DNA of 64,000 nt, taken from positions 1-64,000 of the forward strand of contig REDG01000035.1 of NCBI GenBank assembly GCA_007693605.1. Reading direction: 5' to 3'. The DNA comes from Bradymonadales bacterium. GTDB taxonomy: Bacteria; Bdellovibrionota; UBA2394. The notes under the pieces are model-generated. The model searched no databases, was not told the origin of the DNA, and worked only from the letters and a program-made list of their open reading frames with translations. This document shows, in pieces, positions 34,798 to 42,872 of this stretch (within the stretch, counting starts at the first letter, position 1; every line of letters begins with the position of its first letter). The position numbers and the translations under genes were made by a program.

Positions 34798-37700
34798 AGC
34801 TAAAACGCTTGTTAATGCAGGGATTCAAGTCCTTCGCAGACAAAACCGAGCTGGTTTTTGATGAGCAAATTGTTGGAGTGGTGGGCCCAAACGGCTGCGG
34901 AAAGAGCAATATTGTAGACGCCATTCGCTGGGCGATGGGCGAGCAATCCGCCAAGGGGCTTCGTGGCAAAGAGATGTCTGATGTCATTTTCGCCGGGACG
35001 CCGGCCCGAAAGGCTTCGGGTCTAGCGGAAGTCAGTTTGGTCTTTGATAACTCTGACCATCAGGCCCCTGCGCCTTATACGGATTGCGCAGAAATCATGA
35101 TTACTCGCCGGCTTTATCGAAGCGGAGAAAGTGACTACCTGATCAATCTGGTGACCGTGCGCTTGAAAGATATTCATGACCTTTTTCTGGGCACGGGCTC
35201 TTCGGCCAAAGCCTATTCCATCGTGGCCCAAGGCAAGGTAGACGAAGTGGTTTTGGCAAAACCCGAAGACCGCCGTTTCTTGATCGAAGAAGCCGCCGGC
35301 ATCGCGAAGTACAAAATCCGAAAGCAGTCGGCCGAGAGAAAAATGGAGGCCACCCAGCAAAATCTAGATCGCGTGAACGATCTCTTAAGGGAGCTGGAGA
35401 AGAATTCAAAGAACCTTGAGAGGCAGGTCGAAAAAGCGGAGAAGTTTCGCTCTCTGCAGTCTGAGTTGAAAGCCAAGGAGTGTGATTGGATTGCGGCTCG
35501 ATTGAAGCGATTGGATGAGTCAGCCGTCGCCAATCAAGAGGCCTTGCAGTCTGCTCAAGATGCTCTCACCGAAAAGCAGTCTCGGCTTGCTGAAATTGAA
35601 GCGAAGATCGAGACTCTACGGCTTGAGTCCTTGCAGTACGAGAAGATCACCGCAGAGGATTATGAGTCTTTGATGTCTACGAAAGATCAACTTGCTCGCT
35701 TGGATACCGAGAGGGAGTTGGCCCAACAGAAGATGGAGCTTTTGAACAATCAAATCGCCGAAAGGCGATCAGATGTCGCAAGGTTGGGATCAAAATTTGA
35801 GAATCAAGAGGGCTCAAGGCAGCAGCTTCAGGCAGAGCTAGAGAGACGACAGCAAGAGAGGCAGCAGGCCGATCAGAAGCTTCGAGAGCTTCAGGCGGCA
35901 AGGGATCAGGCAGAGGATCGACTCAAAGACACTCAGGCAAACCTTGAGCGGATTTCTGAGGTCTTACAGGCTCATCGCTCTGAGCTGGCGGTAGAGAGCC
36001 AGCAATTGAAGATGAAAAGGGCTGAGCTTGTAGACATTGAGCTCTATCGGGCGGGTTTGGAGTCTCGCCTAGAGGTAGAGCGGCAAGAGATCAAAAGCCT
36101 AGAGATTGAAGACCACAGCTTTAGCGAAGACTTGCAGACAAAGCTTGATGAACTTCGAGTAAAAAAAGAAGAAGAGCAAGATCTCAGCGGGCGACGGGAG
36201 CAGCTTCTCAAAGAGCGAGAGAGTTTGCTAGCGGAGCTTTCTCGGCTCGATTCGGGCTGCATCGAGAAAGAGGCCGCTATTAAAAGCCTTAAGCAGTTAG
36301 AGCAACATGCTTTGGGTTACGATGGCATGGCTTTAGAGCTCAAGAAGCAAACGGGTCTGGAGCTCCTCATGGATCAAGTCAAGTTTCGACCAGAGGCTCA
36401 GGATCTGGGCGAGACCTTGATTTATCATCTCGGCCAGTTCTTTACAGAGAGTCTTGCCGATCAAGCGCTCGAGGCTCGGTGGACGAGTCTTCTATTGAAA
36501 GCGGGCTCCAATCGCCCGGAGCGCAGTCTGAGCTCTCTGCTGGACGAGTCGTCGAGTGAGCAGGTCAAAGATTTATTCTCTGCCATTGAGCTGGTGGACG
36601 AAATCGATTGGGAGTCGCCCACGGAGTTCTGCCAGTTAGATCGAAAAGGCGGCTGGCGAGCTTCTTTGGGGGCGAGTCTGGAGTTGAGAAGTTTTGGTAA
36701 GGTTTCTAGAGAGCAGAGCCCCTTCTCTCGCCATCATGAGATCATTCGCTCTGAGCAGGAGCTTTCAGAACTAAGACAAGAGCTGGGAGCGATGCAGGCG
36801 CGAGTGGAAGACAATCTTCAAAGGCAAGAAGAGCTTCGCAAGAACCTAGAGAAGACTCAATTGGCGCGACAAGAAATTGAACAGAAGCTTGAAGCGCTTC
36901 GTCAGGATCGAGAGCTGATTTTACAGCAGAAAGCCGGAAAGAATGCTCTTGCAGAAGAGCTTTCTGAAGAGATTCAAAAGACCGAGGAAAAGATTGCGAA
37001 GAAGAACGGCGAGATTCTCAGTCTGCCTGAGTTGAAGAGCACAGAGTCGATGGAGTTGGAGCTGGCGGAGGCTCGGCAAAGACTGGCTGAGGCGAAGAAT
37101 CAACTCGATGAAAGAGACGCCGATTGGGTGGAGTACCGAATCGAATGTGGAGCTTTGCAAGAGAGGCTAGAAAGAATTCAGCAGCAGTTTGTTTCGCTCG
37201 ATATGGCTCAGTCCGAGTACAAGCACAACCAAGGTCTTTACCAAAAGGATATTGAATTGTGGGAGCAAGAGATTCACTCGCTTCGACAGAATGTCAAAGA
37301 CTGGGCTGAAAGGGGCGCTCAAGAGCGAGAGAAGGTCCAATCGCTTGAGAAGGGCCTCGCGAAGTCTAAGGATCAAGTCGCAAACTTTCGTCGTGATTTG
37401 GAGGAGCTAGAGAAGTCTCGGCGAGAGTGGGCTTCATCAAAAGAGGAGTTGGTCGAGAGTCTTCAAGCGCTGGAGCTTGAAAAACAGCGCTTTAGCCTTG
37501 AGCTTGAGGAGATCAATCGCAGTCTTGAGGAGCGCTATGAGATCTCGGCTCAACAGCTTTTGTCCTCTCTTTCAGAGGAAGACTTAGAGAGCTTGGCGAG
37601 TTCGTCCTTGGAAGAGATGGCCCTAGAGGTGAAGGCTTTGAGGGAGCGCTTGTCGAAGTTCGGAGATGTGAATCTTGTCGCCCTCACCGAATATGAAGAG

Positions 37701-38288
37701 ATGAAGTCTCGCGTGGAGTTCATGAACACTCAAAGAGAGGACTTGTTAGGCACCTTAAGCTCACTTCAGAGCATCATTGATCGGATCAATCGAATCTCTG
37801 AGTTTCGCTTTCGAGAGACTTTCAATGCGATTAACCATAATTTTCAGCTCCTCTTTCCGAAACTTTTCGGAGGGGGTAAGGCTTTTATGCGATTGACTGA
37901 TGAGTCGCAGCTCTTAGAGACCGGCGTAGAGATTTTTGCAGAGCCTCCTGGAAAGAAGATCCAGGCGATGTCTCTGTTAAGTGGAGGGGAGAAGGCCATG
38001 ACGAGCATTAGTCTGCTCTTTTCTCTCTTTGCCTATCGCCCCTCTTCATTTTGTATTCTGGACGAGGTCGACGCGCCCTTGGACGACATCAACACGAGGC
38101 GCTACAACGAGATCATTCGAGAAATGTCCTCTCTTTCTCAGTTTATCGTGGTGACGCACAACAAGCGAACCATGGAAGCCGCATCCACCCTCTTTGGGGT
38201 GACTATGCAAGAGCCTGGCTGTTCTCGAATTGTTGGGGTCAACCTCACCGAAGCCAAGGCGTTCACCACGGCAGCGGCTGAGGCTTAA
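34794..38288 (+). CDS. smc: Chromosome segregation protein SMC
   Basis: A 1164-aa SMC ATPase that organises and segregates the chromosome. Walker A is GPNGCGKSNIVDAIRW near the N-terminus; the ABC signature LLSGGEKAMTSISLLFSLF and Walker B FCILDEVDAPLDD lie near the C-terminus; between them are long coiled coils and a hinge around residues 500-620. GTG start overlapping trmL. No scpA or scpB is in the window. Encoded beside a histone locus and ftsY. Confidence 0.96.
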   Translation: MKLKRLLMQGFKSFADKTELVFDEQIVGVVGPNGCGKSNIVDAIRWAMGEQSAKGLRGKEMSDVIFAGTPARKASGLAEVSLVFDNSDHQAPAPYTDCAEIMITRRLYRSGESDYLINLVTVRLKDIHDLFLGTGSSAKAYSIVAQGKVDEVVLAKPEDRRFLIEEAAGIAKYKIRKQSAERKMEATQQNLDRVNDLLRELEKNSKNLERQVEKAEKFRSLQSELKAKECDWIAARLKRLDESAVANQEALQSAQDALTEKQSRLAEIEAKIETLRLESLQYEKITAEDYESLMSTKDQLARLDTERELAQQKMELLNNQIAERRSDVARLGSKFENQEGSRQQLQAELERRQQERQQADQKLRELQAARDQAEDRLKDTQANLERISEVLQAHRSELAVESQQLKMKRAELVDIELYRAGLESRLEVERQEIKSLEIEDHSFSEDLQTKLDELRVKKEEEQDLSGRREQLLKERESLLAELSRLDSGCIEKEAAIKSLKQLEQHALGYDGMALELKKQTGLELLMDQVKFRPEAQDLGETLIYHLGQFFTESLADQALEARWTSLLLKAGSNRPERSLSSLLDESSSEQVKDLFSAIELVDEIDWESPTEFCQLDRKGGWRASLGASLELRSFGKVSREQSPFSRHHEIIRSEQELSELRQELGAMQARVEDNLQRQEELRKNLEKTQLARQEIEQKLEALRQDRELILQQKAGKNALAEELSEEIQKTEEKIAKKNGEILSLPELKSTESMELELAEARQRLAEAKNQLDERDADWVEYRIECGALQERLERIQQQFVSLDMAQSEYKHNQGLYQKDIELWEQEIHSLRQNVKDWAERGAQEREKVQSLEKGLAKSKDQVANFRRDLEELEKSRREWASSKEELVESLQALELEKQRFSLELEEINRSLEERYEISAQQLLSSLSEEDLESLASSSLEEMALEVKALRERLSKFGDVNLVALTEYEEMKSRVEFMNTQREDLLGTLSSLQSIIDRINRISEFRFRETFNAINHNFQLLFPKLFGGGKAFMRLTDESQLLETGVEIFAEPPGKKIQAMSLLSGGEKAMTSISLLFSLFAYRPSSFCILDEVDAPLDDINTRRYNEIIREMSSLSQFIVVTHNKRTMEAASTLFGVTMQEPGCSRIVGVNLTEAKAFTTAAAEA

Positions 38289-38303
38289 GTTCGCTCCCTT
38301 TTC

Positions 38304-38356
38304 GGGACTGTCGCCAAACTCTGGATTCGGGAGTGGCGTTAATGGCCCATCTGCTT
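38304..38356 (+). repeat. Dispersed intergenic repeat, copy 2 (composite)
   Basis: In the 130-bp smc-ftsY gap. GGGACTGTCGCCAA (38304-38317) resembles the element at 60429-60442; it is followed by GGGAGTGGCGTTAAT and GGCCCATCTGCTT (38329-38356), which match the copy at 13069-13097. The two halves are separated by 11 bases and CGCCA/TGGCG could pair. Confidence 0.6.
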
Positions 38357-38418
38357 CGGCGGCTGCTTCGCTCCCTTTTTGTGATGATCCTCTGCTGAAA
38401 TTTCGATAGAAGGTCTTC

Positions 38419-39522
38419 ATGTCTGATTTTTCATGGTCGCCGGAGTGGATTTTTGGCCTGACGCTCATTTTGTTGATGCTCTATGGTCTGGGGCTTGTCT
38501 ACAGAAAGTGGAAGTATGGAAACATCGACCGCTTTACGAGTCGCAAGAAGAAGGCCCCAGTCTCAGAGGATTCAGAGCTGGAGCGTTCGGATTCTGAATC
38601 GAGAGCCGGTGTTCGTCCGCCCTCTGCCGATCAGGAGCTGAAGCCCACAAAAAAGAGACTTCGACTGTCCAAAGCCATTGCGGATTGGTTTCCACTTCTT
38701 CAGAAGGACTCTAAAGACCCCAAAGAGTGGGAGCGAGTGATGATTTCTTCTGATCTTGGACCAAAACTGACGAAAGACTTGATTGCTGAGCTTCAAGGCC
38801 TTGAGGAAGAGCCTAAGGTTTTCTTGAAAAGACGATTGAAGGCTTGGCTTGATATCGAGACCCCCAAAAGGCCCGAAGACTCTTCGAGTCGTCCCTGGAC
38901 GGTCTTTGTGATCGGCGTGAATGGAGCGGGCAAGACGACCAGCATCGTAAAGTTAGCTCATTTCTATCGAAATCAGGGAAAATCGGTGGCAGTAATCGCC
39001 GCCGACACCTTTCGAAAGGCGGCGGTAGAGCAGCTTCAACGAGCCTGCGATCGTCATCAGATACCATGCTTTCAGGTGGTTCGAGAAGGAAGCACCGAGG
39101 GGGCCGATCCGGCCTCCGTTGTTTTCGACGGCCTAAAAAAGTTTCGAGAAGTCGATATCGTGTTGGTCGATACCAGCGGGCGGCTTCATAATAAAAAGAA
39201 CCTGATGGAAGAGTTAAAAAAGATGCAGAGGGTCGCCGAAAAGGCCTTGAACTCACCGCCTCAAGAGAAGCTTTTGGTGATTGATGCCTCTTTGGGGCAG
39301 AACGCGGTGCAGCAAGCTGAAAGTTTTCATGAAGCGGTGGGGGTCACGGGGATCATGTTGACCAAGCTAGATGGTTTGAGTCGGGGCGGCAGTGTTTTTC
39401 AGATGGTTCAGAGTCTGAGAATTCCCGTTCGATTTCTCGGAACCGGGGAGTCGGTTGAAGATCTGAGGGAATTTCGGGCAGATGAATTTGTCGATGAAAT
39501 GTTTGACCAGACTGGCACTTAA
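38419..39522 (+). CDS. ftsY: Signal recognition particle receptor FtsY
   Basis: SRP-receptor GTPase that docks ribosome-SRP complexes at the membrane. A predicted N-terminal membrane helix (about 11-28), a charged linker, and an NG domain with GVNGAGKTTS (G1), DTSGR (G3) and TKLDG (G4). At 367 aa it resembles membrane-anchored FtsY of non-enteric bacteria. It is upstream of the histone gene by 59 bp, so the histone could share its transcript. Confidence 0.95.
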   Translation: MSDFSWSPEWIFGLTLILLMLYGLGLVYRKWKYGNIDRFTSRKKKAPVSEDSELERSDSESRAGVRPPSADQELKPTKKRLRLSKAIADWFPLLQKDSKDPKEWERVMISSDLGPKLTKDLIAELQGLEEEPKVFLKRRLKAWLDIETPKRPEDSSSRPWTVFVIGVNGAGKTTSIVKLAHFYRNQGKSVAVIAADTFRKAAVEQLQRACDRHQIPCFQVVREGSTEGADPASVVFDGLKKFREVDIVLVDTSGRLHNKKNLMEELKKMQRVAEKALNSPPQEKLLVIDASLGQNAVQQAESFHEAVGVTGIMLTKLDGLSRGGSVFQMVQSLRIPVRFLGTGESVEDLREFRADEFVDEMFDQTGT

Positions 39523-39581
39523 TACTAAGGCTTGAAACCAGTTTGTCGTAATCAAGGAACTACCAGAGGAGATAGAGAGAA

Positions 39582-39758
39582 ATGTCAGATAGCTTAATTA
39601 TTCAATCGAAGATACGGGATGTATTTAAAGAGGCGGGATGCAACACAGGAAGTGATGCGATTGATTCCCTTAATCAAGAGGTGGCTCGAATTGTGAAGCG
39701 CGCAGTCGAGAGAACAAAGGAGAACGGTCGAAAAACCGTAAAATCTTCAGATATTTAG
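39582..39758 (+). CDS. Bacterial histone (single histone fold, Bdellovibrio HBb-like)
   Basis: A 58-aa protein, MSDSLIIQSKIRDVFKEAG at the N-terminus and ending GRKTVKSSDI. The helix-strand-helix pattern (short helix, DAIDSLNQEVARIVKRAVERTKENG, then RKTV and a terminal DI) fits a lone histone fold and resembles the single-domain histone HBb described from Bdellovibrio bacteriovorus. In that family, dimers coat and bend DNA without eukaryotic-style wrapping. AGGAGA lies about ten bases upstream. It lies between ftsY and an oppositely oriented H1-like gene. Fold match is by pattern; I have not run a structure or profile search. Confidence 0.8.
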   Translation: MSDSLIIQSKIRDVFKEAGCNTGSDAIDSLNQEVARIVKRAVERTKENGRKTVKSSDI

Positions 39759-39798
39759 CCCATTTTCGCTAAATTTTTCCGAAAACGAGTATAAAAAA

Positions 39799-39820
39799 AG
39801 GGCCTCCCAAAGGAGGCCCT
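39799..39820. terminator. Bidirectional Rho-independent terminator between the histone genes
   Basis: AGGGCCTCC (39799-39807) and GGAGGCCCT (39812-39820) form a perfect 9-bp stem with a CAAA loop. It is followed by TTTTT on the plus strand and by AAAAAA (a T-run on the minus strand) before it, so it ends the histone transcript and the H1-like transcript alike. Confidence 0.9.
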
Positions 39821-39843
39821 TTTTGCAAACCCAAGAAGAGAGC

Positions 39844-39966
39844 TTACTTTCTCTTTTTCTTAGTAGCTTTTCGCTTGGTTGCTTTTCGCTTAGAAGCTTT
39901 TCGCTTCGTTGCTTTCTTCTTAGTAGCTTTTTTCTTAGTAGCTTTTCTTTTTCTTCTAGCGGCCAT
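39844..39966 (-). CDS. H1-like lysine-rich repeat protein
   Basis: A 40-aa protein made almost only of K, R, A and T: it begins MAARRKRK and continues as pentads of the form KATKK/KATKR/KASKR, ending KKKRK. It has 25 basic residues in 40 and none acidic. Such tails resemble histone H1/H5 C-termini and the bacterial Hc1/AlgP-type DNA-binding tails. GGAGAAAAC precedes the ATG. It faces the histone-fold gene across a shared terminator. A DNA-compacting partner is the likely role, by composition and context, not by homology. Confidence 0.7.
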   Translation of the reverse strand: MAARRKRKATKKKATKKKATKRKASKRKATKRKATKKKRK

Positions 39967-40102
39967 GTTTTCTCCTTCGTCGATTTTGAATTAGGTCAGG
40001 GGCTTTGTCCTCAAGTAACGAAGAGGATAAATCCACTGATCCAATTCTGTTTATCAAGAATCGAAAAACAACAACAGCGTTTTTCTGCTCTTGACACTTA
40101 CT

Positions 40103-40133
40103 AACATTTTAAAATGTTTTTCTTTTGTTGCAA
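40103..40133 (-). promoter_or_regulatory. Candidate promoter with palindromic operator for the H1-like gene
   Basis: On the minus strand TTGCAA (40128-40133) and TAAAAT (40106-40111) are separated by 16 bases, a plausible -35/-10 pair. The -10 lies inside AACATTTTAAAATGTT (40103-40118), a perfect 16-bp palindrome that could be a repressor site. The start codon is about 130 bases further on, implying a long leader. The rest of the 265-bp gap is AT-rich with nothing else that I can support. Confidence 0.4.
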
Positions 40134-40231
40134 TACCTATTTCTTAATTCTCTGCGAATTTTGCAAAAAAATTGCCTCAAAGTTTCAATTCGGACATGAA
40201 ACAAAGTCTATTGAGTACATTCTCGTGCAGC

Positions 40232-41143
40232 TTATCGGATTTCGATTCTTCGATCGGGATTGTTTCGACTAGTTCGGCGAGCTTTTGGCTTGGGCAAGCT
40301 TCTCATGACTTCGATCGATTGCTGAAAGTTTCGAGGCAGTTGCCGCATGTTTGCCGGAGTTGGGGAAAAGTAAATGCTCTCACCGCTCTCTAGTGTGAGT
40401 TCGATGTATTGATCGGTAGTTTGAGAGATCGAACGAACCTCTTGAGGTCGAAACCGCTGTCCGGCCACTTCATACTCCTGTTGAATCTGCGCTCTTTTGC
40501 CCTCTTGGATTTCTTTTGACACATATTGAACGCCCAAAAAGAGGTTGAGAACGAGTAGAGCGACCAAGGCGCCAAACTTCTGAAATCGCTCCCGTCGGCT
40601 CTGGGCCTGCTCCCACTTCAACAGGCGGATCTCCTCTAAGCGATCGATGCTGGCCTGTTTCGTCTTGGCTTGAACCGCGACGCCAGACGGCAGTGCCGAG
40701 CGAACAAAAGACTCTAAGCGCGACCGAATGTCTTGAGTGAGGTTCACAAACTCTACCCCAAGTCCATTAGGAGCGACCCGACACACCCGAGCCTTCAGTT
40801 GAAAGTCAAAGCTTTCTCCATTTGCCGGATTCGGAACGCTGAAATGAATGCCGATGAGTTCGCCCACCCGCCTCTTCTCGTCAGTTTTGACAAAAAGGCC
40901 CCCTAAAGAGATGTTCTCAATATAGTGCTTGGCGAATTGTGCATCGTGCGAAAAACGAAGGCTAATCTCGTTCTTTCTAAGCCCGGCCCGTGAAAAGCTT
41001 CTTCGCTCGTCCGGACTGGGATGTTCAGGCTGTGTGTCTGAATCTAAAGACTGCGCCTTCGAATCTGCTTCAGCCGTTGATGGCTCTGACTTGTCGGTCC
41101 CTTCCGTATCGAAGAGGCTTTCAATTCGGTCTTTAAAATCCAT
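40232..41143 (-). CDS. PilZ-domain membrane protein
   Basis: About 303 aa. A PilZ-like domain (about residues 45-150) has RRSFSRAG and IENISLGGLFV (the NxSxxG part of the c-di-GMP site), a membrane helix follows (about 189-208, FGALVALLVLNLFLGVQYV), and a soluble C-terminal tail. The arginine motif is not the canonical RxxxR in full, so c-di-GMP binding is likely but unproven. The ATG at 41143 has GGGGA upstream; an earlier in-frame start is poorer. Confidence 0.82.
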   Translation of the reverse strand: MDFKDRIESLFDTEGTDKSEPSTAEADSKAQSLDSDTQPEHPSPDERRSFSRAGLRKNEISLRFSHDAQFAKHYIENISLGGLFVKTDEKRRVGELIGIHFSVPNPANGESFDFQLKARVCRVAPNGLGVEFVNLTQDIRSRLESFVRSALPSGVAVQAKTKQASIDRLEEIRLLKWEQAQSRRERFQKFGALVALLVLNLFLGVQYVSKEIQEGKRAQIQQEYEVAGQRFRPQEVRSISQTTDQYIELTLESGESIYFSPTPANMRQLPRNFQQSIEVMRSLPKPKARRTSRNNPDRRIEIR

Positions 41144-41302
41144 GAAATCCCCGCACTCCAAACTTCAGTTTACCAAATTCCCTGAATTTTCGGGCCTCTA
41201 GCTCAAATGAGAATGATCTGGCCCCCTGAATCCGAAAGAGCGGAACTAAGTGACTAAAATCACTGCTTTTCTAAAGGGCTCTCCTCAAGATAAAAGAGAA
41301 GG

Positions 41303-41992
41303 ATGTTGAAGAGATTTTGGATTTGGATGCCCCTTTTATTATGTTTCTCCATCGGTTCAGCCGAGGCCTTCTCTGGATCGGTGGGATTTCATGTGAACCA
41401 AAGGGCATTCAATGATGAACGATTTGGGTCTATGAATGGCTTTTCTGATTTTAAGCCTGAGTTTGAGCTGAGGTTTGGGCTTCACGAGTTTTATCCTCGC
41501 ATTGAACCCTTGCTTTCGGTGGCCTATCAGAAGAATTCGGCCACGGCCTGTGCAGTCGAGGCAGACGGCTTTACCTGTCTCCCGGCCGACCAGCAGGTCG
41601 GAAATCAAGATCGTTTTGAGTACAAGATTCTTAGTTTGGGAACTGGGGCTCAGTGGAAGGCCTGGGAGCCTGATTATTTTCCGATCATCCCGACCAGCTT
41701 TGTTCAGGTGGTCTATCGTCGAGTGTGGATTGAAAAGGTGGGGGCGGCAGCCGATGAGCTTGGCAAGGCCAAAGGAGGTGACTTGGGTTTTGACTTCGGC
41801 GGAGGTGTGCTCATTTCTTTTATGTATGACCAGCGGCGAAAGTCAGAGATGTCTTCAGAGTGGGGAGTCAAAGATTTTGGTTTGCAGATTCAGGCCCGCT
41901 ATATTCTGGCCGGTCTTTTGAAATCCGGCATGGCGGGCGTCACAGGCACCGGCGGCTGGAGCTTGGGTGTCGGACTTTTGGTCGATTGGTGA
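41303..41992 (+). CDS. Predicted exported outer-membrane protein
   Basis: A 229-aa protein with a signal peptide (about 1-22, ending SAEAF) and beta-rich mature part with alternating hydrophobic strands, a pair of cysteines in an exposed loop (TACAVEADGFTCLP) and a C-terminal aromatic end (LLVDW). This suggests an eight-stranded barrel or similar outer-membrane protein. Family not recognised. Its stop overlaps the truA start. Confidence 0.68.
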   Translation: MLKRFWIWMPLLLCFSIGSAEAFSGSVGFHVNQRAFNDERFGSMNGFSDFKPEFELRFGLHEFYPRIEPLLSVAYQKNSATACAVEADGFTCLPADQQVGNQDRFEYKILSLGTGAQWKAWEPDYFPIIPTSFVQVVYRRVWIEKVGAAADELGKAKGGDLGFDFGGGVLISFMYDQRRKSEMSSEWGVKDFGLQIQARYILAGLLKSGMAGVTGTGGWSLGVGLLVDW

Positions 41993-42843
41993 CTTCCGGT
42001 GCTGCCGACGATCAGCTCCTTTTGAGAGTGGCTTATGACGGCCGTCTCTTCTCTGGCTTTCAAAGGCAGAGGTCATGCGAGAGCGTTCAAGAGTTTGTTG
42101 AAAAGAAACTCCAGAAAGCCTTGGGTTGGAACTCTCATATTCAGTTTGCTTCGAGAACAGATGCAGGAGTGCATGCCCTAGATCAATGCATCATTTTACC
42201 CGCTTCAAAATCTTGGTTTTTAAAAAAGCATTCCAAAAAGCTGTCTCGCCTACGCCTGTATTTGAACTCCCACTTTGAGCGCAAAGTGGTGGTTTGGCAG
42301 GCGGCATGGTTATCCGCCAATTTTTCATTCAAAAAAGATGTCTTGTGGAAGACCTACCGCTACTTGATCTACAATTCCAGAGTTCCTCTTGTCATGGATT
42401 CGGATCTTTATCTCTGGATCAAAAAGCCGCTGGACTGGGAGGCCATGAAGAGAGAGGCCAATCACTTTTTGGGGGAGCACGACTTTGCCGCCTTCGCGAA
42501 ATCCTCTGGTCGAGAGGCTGCGAGCAAAGCTTCAGGCACCACTCGAAAGATTTTGTCGATGAGGATGAAAAGAAGTCCTCATCCCTCTTGGAGCGACAGC
42601 CAGTTCATTGAGATCGATGTAAGGGGAAAAGGCTTTCTTCACCATATGGTGAGAAATATGGTGGGAAGCCTGGTGGATATTGGGATGGGAAAGCCGCTTG
42701 ATGTTTTGGAACTGCTGCGAGGCCGCATTCGAGATCGAGCCGGCAGAGCTGCTCCTGCCTCGGCGCTGACTCTGCTTAGAACAAAAGTACGAGACTCTCG
42801 TCTAAAAGTTTTCGACCCAAGTCCCCAAAGTCCCAGGCTCTGA
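41989..42843 (+). CDS. truA: tRNA pseudouridine(38-40) synthase TruA
   Basis: Isomerises uridines 38-40 in the tRNA anticodon arm. The catalytic aspartate lies in FASRTDAGVHALDQ; YDGRLFSGFQRQ and the C-terminal RGKGFLHHMVRNMVGSLVDIG are family hallmarks. I start at GTG 41989, which overlaps the preceding stop as GTGA and leaves 284 aa, close to family size; a longer frame reaches back into the preceding gene. Confidence 0.92.
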   Translation: MTSGAADDQLLLRVAYDGRLFSGFQRQRSCESVQEFVEKKLQKALGWNSHIQFASRTDAGVHALDQCIILPASKSWFLKKHSKKLSRLRLYLNSHFERKVVVWQAAWLSANFSFKKDVLWKTYRYLIYNSRVPLVMDSDLYLWIKKPLDWEAMKREANHFLGEHDFAAFAKSSGREAASKASGTTRKILSMRMKRSPHPSWSDSQFIEIDVRGKGFLHHMVRNMVGSLVDIGMGKPLDVLELLRGRIRDRAGRAAPASALTLLRTKVRDSRLKVFDPSPQSPRL

Positions 42844-42872
42844 GTATAATAGGCCTTGGGGCAATCGTTATA

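Noticed and set aside
41249-41264. AGTGACTAAAATCACT dyad upstream of the 41303 gene
   Set aside because: Short imperfectly placed dyad without a nearby promoter that I can support.
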